From contig VXBP01001909.1 in NCBI GenBank assembly GCA_013400115.1, forward strand, positions 124,001 to 188,000: DNA of 64,000 bases. The letters run 5' to 3'. The notes under the pieces were generated by a model. That model was not told the DNA's origin. It made no database searches and was given only the letters and a program-made list of their open reading frames with translations. Position 1 is the first letter of the stretch. Every line of letters begins with the position of its first letter. Positions 46,519 through 57,814 of the stretch are shown piece after piece. Source of the stretch: Rhinopomastus cyanomelas (taxonomy: Eukaryota > Chordata > Aves > Bucerotiformes > Rhinopomastidae). The translations under genes were made by a program, and so were the position numbers.

Positions 46519-46762
46519 TCTGTCCCATTGACCACTACTCTCTGGCTTCTATCCTGCAGCCTGTTCATGAACCACTTCACTACCCAATCATCTAGTCCAC
46601 ACTGCCTCAGTTTGGCTGCAAGGATGCTGTTGGAGACTGTTAAATGCCTTACTGAAGTCATGATAGACCACATCCACCGCTCTGCCATCATCCATCCACC
46701 TGGTTATGCCCTCATAAAAGGCTATCAGGCTGGTCAAACATGCCTGATGTGCCTAGATTATT
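46519..46762 (-). mobile_element. CR1 reverse-transcriptase region
   Basis: The plus strand shows CCTGTTCATGAACCACTTCA, CAAGGATGCTGTTGGAGACT, CTGAAGTCATGATAGACCAC and CATAAAAGGCTATCAGGCTG. These correspond to the CR1 minus-strand code for the palm (the usual FLDFSKAFDT neighbourhood) and the flanking thumb-side words. It is most likely the upstream part of the same element as 46037-46517. Confidence 0.85.
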
Positions 46763-48406
46763 TTTATTAAAAAGGGAGAGGTCCTTATTCTAAATTCTGT
46801 AGGATTCTCCTTTGTTTATTTACAGAGTCCAATGATGCTGGCTAAACAGTCTCTTAAAGTTTTGCTATCTTGGTTTAGGGTGGTGCTGTGGGTTTGTTAA
46901 ACTGGATAAATAGGTCAAGACTCGTTCTATGTTGAACATGGATGACCTAACTCTGGATAACAAAACTCAGGCTTTGTGGGCCCTTATTTCCTTCCTGTCC
47001 TGTCAATTGTCAGTGCAAAGCCCTCCATCTCCTTAGGAGGGTGCATACGGCCTCTGAACAGGCATGTGGATGAAGAGCTTGGAAGAGGGGTCAGTGAAGG
47101 GCTAGGATTGCTGCTCATGCCCTGCTCTGGTGGCTGCTGAGAGCACCCACTGGTTATCATGGAACACAGCTGGTAGTTCAAAGCCTGAGAGCGTCCTGCA
47201 GAAGTGCAGATTGGAAAAACTGTTGGAAGCACTGAGTATTTTAGACCCACAGCTTTGGGGCAATTTTCACATGACCGTTTTGACACATCAATCCATCTCT
47301 GGCACATGTGAACAACTGGGGCTGCATCAGTCCCCAGAGGTTGACCAGACGTTCCCGTAGCCAAATAAAATGGTGGTCCTTGCCAGATTTTCACTATGTT
47401 ATGGCTGTATTATTCCCATTTCCAGTCCTCTACTCATTAGCATATGCTGACTGCCTGTGCTAACTCCTTTCTCATCCAATGCCTGTGTGGTAGGAGTCAC
47501 TGGCTGCATGGTGGTCTGCTGCTCTTGTCTGGGTTTCTACTAGGGCCTTTTTTGGGTTTCAGGAACACTTCCCAGAGTGGATCTGTTAGTTTCTTGTGAA
47601 GGCTTGCAAGGTTGTGTAGGTCAGGATAGAACATGAGTTTCTCAATTGGGTAATTAATTTCTGGGTCTGGGATTAATCTTTTCTCTCATTGATCTCGTTT
47701 TCTTTTTTCGTGTAGACATCCGAAAGTGTCTTGGATCAACATAAAGCCTCTTACTAGCATTTCATGTGCATTCACAGGGTTGTATCTGCACCTGCATCTT
47801 CTATTAGTCTATTATATTTCATTTCCACCTTGTCTTTTGTAGCTTTTGTTGTGTTTTTTCCCCCCATTGACAGCCTGAATGGCTTTAAGATAGCAATCCG
47901 AATTTGCAGTGAACTAGTAATTTCACCATAACCATGCCGTTCTCAGAAATTATATTCAGTGGCTTTTTTTCTTCAAGGTACATACTCAGAAAACTAGTGG
48001 GAACATTCATCTAGAACTGTACAAATGTTATTAGTTTGTTTGTTTGTTTCATGCCCAAAATAAGAAATACTTGAGATGAATCAAAACAATGTTTTGCTGA
48101 AAAACTGGTGAAACTAATTTAAATATTTGCTTATATTAACAAATGTTCTAATCTTGCTTAATCTTTTAATTTAAGTTGATTTCTTTTCGTATTTCATAAT
48201 ACAGGCTGAAAAGTTTCATTAGGAAACCAGCTGTGTGAAGTGTTATAGCAGTTCCAGAAGTAAACACTTCATGTCAAAATACTTCTGCACTGACAGCTTT
48301 ATTCCTTCTTCAGGGCTTAAAGACGTTTCATCAGGCTAACTCAACCCAAAATCAGAAACACTGTGAGTTCAACTGCTATTCCACTTTTGATACAGTCATC
48401 TTTTTT
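46763..48406. other. Unique noncoding sequence
   Basis: No gene. A GTTT microsatellite lies at 48033-48049. AT content rises after 47,950. Confidence 0.55.
48033..48049 (+). repeat. GTTT microsatellite
   Basis: Four consecutive GTTT units (GTTTGTTTGTTTGTTTC). Confidence 0.8.
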
Positions 48407-48490
48407 TTATATAGCATCTCTGATATCTATCCATCATCTCTGAGACATATATATAGCATCTCTGATACAGATGTAGCATCCCTGTGTATG
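48407..48490 (+). repeat. Imperfect tandem repeat
   Basis: The word TAGCATCTCTGATA appears at about 48413 and 48453, with diverged versions (CCATCATCTCTGAGAC and GTAGCATCCCTG) between and after. It abuts the tail of the CR1 copy that starts at 48494. Confidence 0.7.
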
Positions 48491-48493
48491 AAG

Positions 48494-48904
48494 CATAGAA
48501 TCATAGAATCATTAGGGATTGGAAGGGACATTGAAAGATCATCTAGTGCAATCCCCCTGCCACAGCAGGATCATCTAGAACAAGTCACACAGGACCACAT
48601 CCAGGCGGGTCTTAAATATCTGCAGTGAAGGAGACTCCACAACCCCCCTGAGTAGTGTGTTCCAGTGCTCTGTCACCCTCACTGGGAAGAAGTTCCTTCT
48701 CATATACATGTGGAACCTCCTATGTCTACCTTACAATCATTGCCCCTCATCCAATCACTAGATGACATTGAGAAGAGCCTGGCTTCATCATCCTCCTGAC
48801 ACCCACCCTTCAAATATTTCATAGAATCATAGAATATTTATAGACATTACTGAGATCACCCCTCAGTCTCCTCTTCTCCAAGCTAAAGAGACCCAGCCCC
48901 CTCA
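48494..48904 (-). mobile_element. CR1 LINE, about 410 bp, young subfamily
   Basis: Tail CATAGAATCATAGAATCATT at the left, then GGGATTGGAAGGGACATTGA, CAATCCCCCTGCCACAGCAG, GAAGAAGTTCCTTCTCATAT, GACATTGAGAAGAGCCTGGC and CACCCCTCAGTCTCCTCTTC. It contains a 13-base insertion at 48820-48832 (separate entry). The 5' truncation falls after GACCCAGCCCCCTCA. Confidence 0.95.
48820..48832 (-). mobile_element. 13-bp insertion made only of CR1 tail octamers
   Basis: The 13 bases CATAGAATCATAG lie between two copies of AATATTT (48813-48819 and 48833-48839). Other copies read CAAATATTTATAGACATTA without this interruption (compare the copies at 46037 and 52551, CACATATTTATAGACATT). The insert equals the reverse complement of the CR1 octamer tail, so it looks like a CR1 event that was truncated within its own tail. 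Confidence 0.7.
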
Positions 48905-51785
48905 TGAGCATCTTGGTACAGAGAGTGTTTAACATTTTCTTGTCCATCTGCTACTGTTAATTCTGCGGCAGGCATTTGAAACCTTTCAACCCATTCCAAA
49001 ATCTAGCCCAGAGCCCACGATGTTTTCCCACAAAGTAGTCAGTGTTCCACTTTTTGTGATAGCACTGCTCTTGGTGTGCATTTCCCAGAAAGCTAATCAA
49101 AACAAATGGAAATGCTAGACAAAGCCAGCACCGCTAAGGAACAGAAAGATCTGCTCCTACATCTTGCCTGTTCTGCACTGGAATGGGGTTCTGTTGTAAG
49201 CAGCAACTGGCTGCTGGGGCACCAGGCAGCTCTCCATGACCATCTCACTGCTGTCATGAGGGTATTGTCAGGCGTGTTCTGAACACTAATTCCACTCCTT
49301 CTGATGTTCCTTTTCAAAGGGAATACTAGTCTCTGGGCATTTCATTTTATATACTCTGCCTTAACTGTCCTCTGTTAATACTTACTGGTCCACACTTGCT
49401 TTACTTTTTTCTTTAAAAAATTTTTTACAAAAATCCCAACTCTTTTTGATCTTCTGAGTTTTTTGTTTTGGTTTTTTTTTGTAGTCAGATATTCATATCA
49501 GAGCTGGTACAGACATCCCTGCAGCTGCATATTGGTGGTTCACTCTTTTTGCAAGGAAAGAATACTGGTGGCTACAGAATTTCTTTCAGCTCAAGAGAAG
49601 TCCTTTCTAGTTTCTATAAAAATAAAGAACTAGAACAAAGCAAGAAGGAAGAGGAAAATTCTTTCTTTCTTGCTGAGCCTAAATGTATGTGCACATATAT
49701 ATAGACATACGACACTTTTGATTTTCAAGGATTTTTATGCTCTTGGAAAAGTGTCTTACAAAAACAGTTTCTGTAGTGTCCTTTCAGGATGTGCTGAATA
49801 CTTTTGTGTTGTGAGTCCCCTTTCGAAGGACAAACTAGCAGCATGTTGAGATGCAAACTCAGTCACCAGGCTCTCATTTCCATATCTGGCAGCGACAACA
49901 CCTTATTTTCCTCTCTCAGATACACTGATGAATAGTCAAGATAAACAGAATTATATTCTGGAGAGTCATTCCCTGACAAAACCCACAGTGTTTTGGACCC
50001 CAAACCACTCCCTACTTAAATCCTTTCTCCCTTTTTTAATTTATCTATATCCTCAAGCCCTGAAAATTTAATTAAAATAGCTTAGTACCCTGAACTTTTC
50101 ACTGGCCTTTGTGTACCACAGAGGGGGGTGTTGAGTGTTTAAAGAAACACTACCCTGACTCAACATGTGTAGTGTTGTTAATGGGAAACAATGAATAAGA
50201 CATTTATTGAAAACCATGCTCATTTTTTCTCTGTTGCAAAGATAAATACCTTTAGCTCTGGATGCCATAGAAAAAAATACAGTATAATATGATGAAAAGG
50301 CACCACTAGCAGCAGGACTGTAACTGAGAACCCCACAACAACAGTCCCAGCCTCACCCTCTAAAACATGGACAAGATTTTGGAGCTCTAGGGCCAGTCTT
50401 GCCAGTGTGTTTCCCTCTGGCCACCTTCTTCTTCTGCAAAGATGGTCATGACAGAAGTTAAAAACATTTTGTGTTTCCAGTTTCCTTCCCTCATTACCAA
50501 TTTTGGCTCCTTCGTTCCTTCAGCAGCTTGCTTCCCCTTCTACCAGGGAACATACACATGTGAAGGTATAAAGTTGTGTTGTTCATTAGGTTGCCAGTCA
50601 ACATGGGGAGGAAACAGTGTGTGTGCAGGACCTCTTTGAGACAGCCCAGCAAAACAAAATTACTTGTTTACTCTCCTTTCGCCTGCAGCAAGGCAATCTT
50701 TGCAGACCCGAGATTCCCTCATCTTGCCAGGACACAGCAGTCAGTCTATGGCAGGTGCCAAGCATAGAATTGATAAGGATAGATCTCAATCTCTCTGGAG
50801 CAGGTTCACTTCAAGCTTACCAGCAGATATTTCAATCACCAAAGAAGAAAAGTATCACACTCAAAACTAGGTTGTTTTTCCCCACTGGTTTTCTTGTTCC
50901 CCAGCCCAAAGGCTAAGTAAAACTTAGCCATTCAATGAGCACAAGGCAAGAGCCCTGTGTCCACCCACAGCTTTGCAGTTCACTGGGGAATCATCTTTTC
51001 AAGGTGCATGCTCCCTAAACCAAGCTACTGGTCCCAAACAATGCCTTAGACCATTCTGGCTGCAAGAAAAGACCTTCAGATAAAGTCCTGATGCAGGGCA
51101 AATTGCCATGCTCCACGAGGATGAGAATAACTCCAAGACCTGGGAGCTGCCCTCTGGGTGTCACAGGACATTAAGCCAAAACCTTCAGCGATATTGCAAT
51201 GCTTATTCTGCTGAAAATGGAAACAGTGAGAAGCAAAAACTGATATAAGAAATCCAATGAGTTGTTGTCATGAGCTAATTACACATCTTCACAGCAAAGT
51301 CATTAGAAGTTGTGTTTACTATAGGTGACTTTTCTGAAACCAGTGGAAAGCTCACTCCTGCACAGCGGCCATGCACAACCTTGTTGTTTTTTTGCTGCGT
51401 CTTTTTGCAGCATTGTCAGATAGATATGAAAAAAACCCAAAAAGTTCACGAGTAACAAACTCTTCCCGGACATTCCTTAAGTCCACTTCCAGTCATAAAG
51501 ACAGCTACACCTTGCTCTGCCGCCTCAGAAAGTCCAGAGCTGTCAAAGGAATGGAAGATGGAAATTAACATACACGATGTTTGATTTCTCACCCCTAAAA
51601 CACTGTTGCTATTATTAAATAGGGTAGATTGAAATAGAGGGTTTTGACATGCTCACTTTCCCACATAGCTTCCTGCCTTTCTGGAGATAGAAGCATAAGC
51701 AGACTTCATTTACATTTATTGAAAAGGAAAGGATTTATTCTTGTCAGAAGAATCTGAGAAATGAAAACCTGAAGAAATATTAAGG
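48905..51785. other. Unique noncoding sequence
   Basis: No gene in about 2.9 kb. T- and A-rich low-complexity patches lie at 49403-49440 and 49457-49482. Open frames of 60-100 codons overlap near 50,440-50,920 without a domain. Confidence 0.55.
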
Positions 51786-51789
51786 TTGT

Positions 51790-52040
51790 AAAAAGGTTTG
51801 ATCAACTGGAATGAGATAAAGTCTTTAGTCTGATGAGAAGCCTGGAAAAACAAGATACTCAGTCTAAAAGCTAGGAAATTAAGAGTGAAAGGGAAATTCA
51901 GACACAGCTATTTCAATGAAAAAGCAATAAGCTTGTGGCATAAATTATTGCTGGGTGAAGTTATTGGAGCAAATAACAGGAATGCATTTGAAAGACAGCT
52001 AGACATCTTTATGAGGAGAGCAGAGATTCCATATTTTTCC
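51790..52040 (+). mobile_element. Ancient L3/CR1-like LINE fragment
   Basis: The order of words GTGAAAGGGAAATTCAGACA, AGCAATAAGCTTGTGGCATA, GTTATTGGAGCAAATAACAG and GAAAGACAGCTAGACATCTT fits the C-terminal and 3' region of ancient L3-type CR1 elements of amniotes (normal landmarks: a LNKFRL-type coding box, a WN-L box, a FK--LD box). It is strongly decayed with no tail octamers. Recognition is by pattern and could be wrong. Confidence 0.4.
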
Positions 52041-52550
52041 TACCTATATGCTTTGGGTTAGATCCAATAAAGGATTTAGCAAGTAAAAAAGGACTTAGGA
52101 GGACTTTAACTGTTTAAATGCAGAAATATATCCAAAAAATCCCAACCGACTACTGAGATGCTGGAAGGACCCCTGGGTTACACAGTGACAAGCATGTGAC
52201 TCCATGTCCTCCAGGACTGTACTGGTTCCAGCAGCATGGTGCTGCCTCCCACCTCAGTCCAGATCTGAGTTGGTGTTCTCCAGGGACCTGATGCAAAAAA
52301 CAGATTTGAAACCTGTCTGATGCACAACAGGGGACCAGGAACCACAAAAAATTCAGTAGAAGCTGCCACTTAATTTTATAATTAGGACAAGGTTAGTGCT
52401 AGTCTCCACCAGCTTTGCTGTAGTGTACGTTGATTGTATAGAAGGGAATTTCAGATTCACTAAATCAGGGCAAAGAGATAAGCTGCCTCAGTACATCCCT
52501 CTGCCTGAGCAGACAGGGAAATCCCCAGTACATCCTTGCTCTTTCCCAGG

Positions 52551-53660
52551 ATCACAGAATCACAGAGTCGCAGAACATTAGGGATTGAAAGTGACCTCAA
52601 AAGATCATATAGTCAATCCACCTGCCACAGCATGATCACCTAAAACAAGTCACACAGGAACATATCCAGGTGGGTTTTAAATGTCTCCAGGGAAGGAGAC
52701 TCCACAACCCCCCTGAGCCTCCTGTTCCAGTGCTCACTGGGAAGAAGTTCCTTCTCACATTCATATGGAACCTCCTATGTTCCAGCTTACACTCATTGCC
52801 CCTTGTTCTATCACTAGATGACATTGAGAACAACCTGACTTCATTCTTCTGACACCCACCCCTCACATATTTATAGACATTATTGAGGTCACCCCTCAGT
52901 CTCCCCTTCCCCAAGCTAAAGAGGCTCATCTCCCTCGGCCTTTCCTTATAAGGGAAGTGTTCCACTTCATTCATCATCTTTGTGGTTTTATGCTGGACAC
53001 CCTCCACCAGTTCTGTGTCCTTCTTGGACTCAGGGGCCCAAAACTGGACACAATATTCCAGATGTGGTCTCACCTTGGCAGAGTAGACCCTCTTGTCTTT
53101 GATATGCCTGTAGACAGTGTCTAGGTTAAATTGTTCCATCATCTTTCTAAGATGGAGGTGAGGCTGTCCAGTCTATAGTTACTCAAGGCCTCCTTCTTAC
53201 CCTTCTTGAAGACTGGAGTGACGTTTGCTATCCTACAATCCCCAGGCCACTCTCCTGATCCCCATGAGTTAGCAAAGATGACAGGGAGTGGCCTAGCAAT
53301 GACTTCCACTGTCTCCCTTAGCACGCATGGGTGCATCTCATCAGGGCCCATGGATTTATGTCCATCCCTTTTGCTTGACTGATCCCTAACCCAATCCTCA
53401 TCAACCAAGGCAGGCTCCTCTCCTATCTCAACTTCCTCTGGAACCTCAGCAGTCTGGGACTTGATATCAAGACAGCCCTCAGAAGTCTCAGAAGACAGAA
53501 GCAAAGAAGGTGTTGAGTATCTCTGCTTTCTCTGTATCCTCTGTCTTCAGGACACCCACCTCATTCAGCAGGGGGCCTACATTGCCTCTAGGTTTAGTTT
53601 TACCTGCAATGCATTTGACCTGGAAGCTGTCTGCAAGATCCTTTCCCCTCTGCTCCCAGC
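52551..53660 (-). mobile_element. Internally deleted CR1, about 1.1 kb
   Basis: The longest CR1 on this strand. Left part 52551-53105 is the usual 3' end: GATCACAGAATCACAGAGTC tail, GTCACACAGGAACATATCCA, CATTCATATGGAACCTCCTA, GATGTGGTCTCACCTTGGCA. Right part 53106-53660 is the N-terminal half of the ORF2 reverse transcriptase (see the pseudogene entry) and sequence upstream of it. The catalytic palm, which should lie between them, is missing. The junction has no N, so it may be a true internal deletion. Confidence 0.92.
53106..53504 (-). pseudogene. CR1 ORF2 reverse-transcriptase N-terminal remnant
   Basis: Minus-strand translation shows GHKSMGPDEMHPCVLRETVE, VIARPLPVIFANSW, NVTPVFKKGKKEALSNYR and LTSILER, followed in another frame by MMEQFNLDTVYRHIKDK. 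These are the fingers of the CR1 reverse transcriptase. After RHIKDKRV the sequence jumps to the RPHLEYCVQFWAPE box, so the palm with its FADD residues is lost, and a frameshift lies near 53140. Non-functional. Confidence 0.85.
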
Positions 53661-54560
53661 TGCTTAAATGACAATCTCATGTTATCAGAGTGACTCAACC
53701 AGCCATGACGAAAATCTCTCTTGTTTTCCCTTTAGGCTGAGTCATGCACCTTTGAGGTGTTGGGACAGATTTTTCCTATGGCTGCTGAGCCAGCCTCTGC
53801 TGTGCATTTGAAGTGAAGCTGGAAGCAGATTGGTGAAGGCAGGAGGGGCTGTGTGCAGTTCTGGAGGGCCTCTTGGGCTGGACCGGGACTTCTGGGGAGA
53901 CAGCACCCCAGTCATGCCAAGTCTGGTATTCTTTAACGAGTCTCAAGTGCTGAGGGAGTTAAACTTCTCTGAGGTTCACATTGATTTAAACCTTGCTTTA
54001 ATGCTAAAAAAAAGAAATCCGCCCTGACAAGATTTGTGCTGATAAGAAAGTACCCTGTTAAATTCATACTGATAAGCTCTCTGCACTGATTTCTGAATTA
54101 ACACTCTGCACAACCCAAACGAAACGTGCTCAGTGATATAATTGTATCATGTTGGGATCTCTGCGATAAAACTCTCTTCTTTACACCGAGTTCAGGGGGC
54201 AAGTGAACACACTTAATGCTGGGGAGGATGGGGAGGAGAGGCTGGGGGTAGCTTGACTGGAGGAAAAGGCAGAGGCTGTTGAAAAACAAAGTGACTCAAC
54301 TTGCAAAGCGGGTGGGCAAGAATACTGGCCAAACTGCTGAACACAGTGGGCTGCTAGTTTTGAAGCACACAGGGTATATTACAGCTTAATATGGAGGAAA
54401 GGTGAGAAATCACTTCTGAAACAGCCAACTTTTCTTCCTCCCCTTGAAGAATTTGTTACGCTTCTATATTTGAATTTCTGTTAAAGTACATTGAGTGATT
54501 GTTCATATGAAGGTCATGGGTTAAGCAGGGAATGCAGAGGCAAAATCTGTTCATATCTTA
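53661..54560. other. Unique noncoding sequence
   Basis: No gene or recognised repeat. A run of A lies at about 54006-54013. Confidence 0.5.
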
Positions 54561-54561
54561 C

Positions 54562-54722
54562 GCTGGCTCTGAGGCTGTTCAAGCTTTGACCTTGAGCACA
54601 TCACTTAACCTCAAAGGAATAGCTCGAGGATTCATTAGCTGCTCCTTGCAGAGTGCTTTGAAGATGAAAAGGGCTTTATTATGTGGCAAATAATATTGTG
54701 CGTTCTGGGACCTGGAAGTTTT
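54562..54722 (+). mobile_element. MIR-like ancient SINE 3' part
   Basis: Words in order: TGACCTTGAGCACATCACTT, AACCTCAAAG, GAGGATTCATTAGCTGCT and GTGCTTTGAAGATGAAAAGG followed by GCTTTATTATGTG. This matches the MIR order of a TGACCTTGGGCAAGTCACTT box, a GAGGATTAAAT box and a GTGCTTTGA box. It is highly decayed, as expected for a repeat that predates birds. Confidence 0.6.
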
Positions 54723-55831
54723 CAATGTTTGTGTATATAATGATTTTTACAGTGGATTTGCTACATAAAAGAAACCATAAATTTTGCTGGAAATTGCTGG
54801 AGCGCAGATAAGAATGGCCTTTTCCAGACAAGAAGGTTTTTCATGGAAGCCTTTCCCTTTCCCTAAAGCCTTTATGACATAAAACCAGAAACAACCACTT
54901 CACTCAACCTCTTGTCTGTGGGATTTTAAAAGGAGCAGTTGCTTTGTTCACTCATTGGACAATGGGGTGAGGATAAGGACAAGATTTACGGGAAAGATGC
55001 TCCTGAGCTACATGGCATAGCAGTCCATGACATGATTAGACATCTCAGGAGGTTAAATAGCTTATTTGAGGTGTGTTCCAGAGACTCTTCACAAGAGGAA
55101 TGAAATTCAGCAGCCTTTGGAGCATCAGAGCCCTGTTGACAGCAGATATTAAAGTAAATGAGAACATGGATGAGCTGACTATAAGGAGGTTGCTCGTTCC
55201 ATGGCCTTTAAAGGAAGGTGATGTGGTAGCCTCATATTGGGATTTCTCCTTGGAATCAGCTTTCAAAGAGAATGGCAGCTGCATAGGCTGTTCCACTCTG
55301 TCTATTATAAGACAGACTTTGATATGTTTATGAACGGGATTAGGTGACATAATGCCTTCAACAAAATGGGCCTGAACTCCAATCCACGAGGTGTTTCGCT
55401 TTCCTAAGTCCTGCCTTTCCATCATCATTCAAGCTGGTGATAGTGCTATTGACAGCAGCAGCATGAAGTTTGTTTGCTGGTAAAAGGGAAGAATTGTCAT
55501 GAAAGGGCTGTCTATTATGGGGTATCCTAGCCCAGCAGTGAGCCAGGCAAGAGTGCAGTATCGATCACCCAGCTCAAGCCTGCATCCTGCTGACAAGAAA
55601 GATTGGGATGTTCTGAGAGGCAGAACTTCCCTGTGAGCCTTTTAAAGATCTGTCAAAGACAAATAAGCTTCTGGACCATGTACTATCGAATTTATATTAG
55701 TGTTGATAGAGCATGCATGATGCCTGCAGACTGTGAGTGCCCAATGCACAAGGGCTGGCTGCTTCCATATCAATCAATTTCAGGCATGTTTTCCCCTTAA
55801 TCTGGGTGAAATTGTCTGGCTCAAATCCTAT
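54723..55831. other. Unique noncoding sequence, possible old repeat traces
   Basis: No gene. The words GACAGACTTTGATATGTTTA and TGAACGGGATTAGGTGACAT near 55,310-55,350 faintly resemble the 3' UTR of old L3/CR1 elements, but the evidence is too weak for a separate call. Confidence 0.45.
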
Positions 55832-55891
55832 AGTCTCCACTTAATCAAACTGCTTATTGAAATCAATGGAGATTCTGACTGAATAAGGACT
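55832..55891. repeat. Palindromic ancient repeat
   Basis: The left arm (AGTCTCCACTTAATCAAACT, then GCTTATTGA) and the reverse complement of the right arm (TCAATGGAGATTCTGACTGA, then ATAAGGACT) match at most positions, centred on TTGAAATCAA. The words CTGGCTCAAATCC just before are also typical of this family. Similar words recur at 14141 and 63880. It is a dispersed, old, hairpin-shaped repeat of amniotes; I cannot name the family. Confidence 0.6.
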
Positions 55892-56794
55892 TCCGTGCTG
55901 GTTGCACTGTCTCTGCAATGGTCAGGCACACTTGTAGCTGTGAAGTAATGAGAGGCACAGTGTAAGGAAATGGCAAATACACAACGGTGTTTAAGCACAC
56001 AAGGAACAAAAATACCTGAAACTGTAGATCCTAAAGGTGAGGGCACTGAACATTCATCTCAAAGAGACTTTTTTTCACTTTTTTGCTAGGCTGACAGTAG
56101 CTGACTTGCTATGAGCTCAAGAAACCTGGCAGAAACAAAAGAGAGGATTTTTTTACATCCTAGAATAAAATACTGCCATGAACAAGTGCCTTTTTTATTT
56201 CTCACACAGGAGCAAGTCCCTCTTGTCTGCTGAAAACTCACACAGAGCCAGGAAACCAGAATCTTCCAGTACGTAGTTATTTTGGGATCATACTGGAAAT
56301 GCAAAATTGCAGTTAAAACAGGCTCATGTTTGAACCTAAATCAAACCTACATAGCTGGGCAAAATGGAAACAATAACTGGAAACTCTTGTGAGGTGCTCC
56401 TCTTTTTCACTGCCCACCACCAGTAAAAATTGTCTGACTGCAAAGGGATCTTTTTCTGCTCCCCACGTTGTCTGGAAGACACTTTTTTCACTTAGGCACA
56501 ATTGTCATCGCTAGCATAAGTGTTTGGGATCTGTACATCCCTTTTCCTTCCCCGCTCCCCAAATATCCATCAGTCTGACACTGTCAAGCAGGAACCTGCT
56601 CTTCATTTGCTCAACACCCAAGACGGTGGAACCCTCAAGCATTCCGAGGGGGTAGGTCCTTCTGAAGAAAAAGTACAGAGACTCATAACAGCAGTGGGAT
56701 AATCTCAGCTCACCTCAGCACAAATGAGAACTTGTGAGAGAATCATATTGAGCACAGCAGGATCCAGGAGTAATCCAGCATCTGGCACAAGCAA
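55892..56794. other. Unique noncoding sequence
   Basis: No gene. Small T runs at 56069 and 56151. No recognised repeat. Confidence 0.5.
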
Positions 56795-56995
56795 ACATTA
56801 ATTACCTGATCTGGTTGGAGAGGGAACCGAAGCATGGAGAACACGTAATTATCTTCACTATCTTTAGCATAGCCAAAGTATTTTTGTACTTCCTATTACC
56901 TCTGCAGCAGAGACTTCATTTTCCATGCAAAAGATTTTAATTACATAAAATGCTCAATTAGAACCTCAATTTCCATTTTAGAAAATAAATACACT
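56795..56995. promoter_or_regulatory. Candidate conserved noncoding element
   Basis: AT-rich stretch with repeated homeodomain cores: ACATTAATTACC (56796-56807), ACGTAATTATC, AGATTTTAATTACAT and GCTCAATTAGAACC. Such clusters often mark developmental enhancers. Conservation cannot be shown from one genome. Confidence 0.25.
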
Positions 56996-57814
56996 GTGCA
57001 TGTCACTGACTTGCTCTTAATTTCTCTAACAGTCCTCTCAAACCTTTCAACAAATGCTCCCAGTTCTCTTCCCATTAACAATGTCTGTGGGGATTCTGAA
57101 CACCAGACTTACTCCTGCTGCTCTCTGCAGCTTTATTTAAAGGAGAAAAATCTAGATCCTGTGCCAGACCTTCCTTCCCTCAGCTTCTGCCTTGGATATG
57201 AGTCCTGCAAACAGCCTGGGTGACAGCCAGACCGCTGGTTGGAGTGGTCTGTGCTAGAGGAACTGATTCTCACAGCCAGCACCTGGACATGTTGGAATCT
57301 TAATTTTGTATAAAAGGAAAGCACTCACACTGGACACAGGTGGGATTGTATAAAGCAACCAAGATTACTAAGGGTGGGATGAGCAAAATTTGGCTTTGTG
57401 GAAGTGGGGAAGTGAACTGGGAAAGGAGACAAATTGGTAAGGTAGAAAGCCAAGAGAGACTTGGGGCTAAGAGAGGATGAGGCAGAAGCAGGTCTGATGG
57501 AGATGAGTGTAGAGGGTGTAGAAGAGCCAAGAGGGCTCCTGAGAGCTTGGGGATGTGAAGTGTGGCTACAGCTTCACCCTGTGGGATAGAGAAGTCTCTC
57601 CAGCTTCCCAACACAAGACTGAAGCACCAGCATCCAGCATCCACTGAAATGCATTTACATAGGAACTGTGGTTTGACCACACAGATGCTGTCTTTTTTCA
57701 GCTGATCTGGAATCTTGATTTTCAAGACCATGCTTCCTGTTCCAATCATTTCTGAATGAAAATTTACAATGACTAAACATAGAAACCTCCTCTCTTCCCA
57801 TCTTGCCCCAGCTC
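56996..57814. other. Unique noncoding sequence
   Basis: No gene. An open minus-strand frame of about 149 codons (57300-57749) is rich in Leu, Pro and Ser and has no recognisable domain. Confidence 0.5.

Noticed and set aside
57300..57749. 149-codon minus-strand open frame, Leu/Pro-rich
   Set aside because: No signal peptide, domain or homologue recognised; low-complexity composition.
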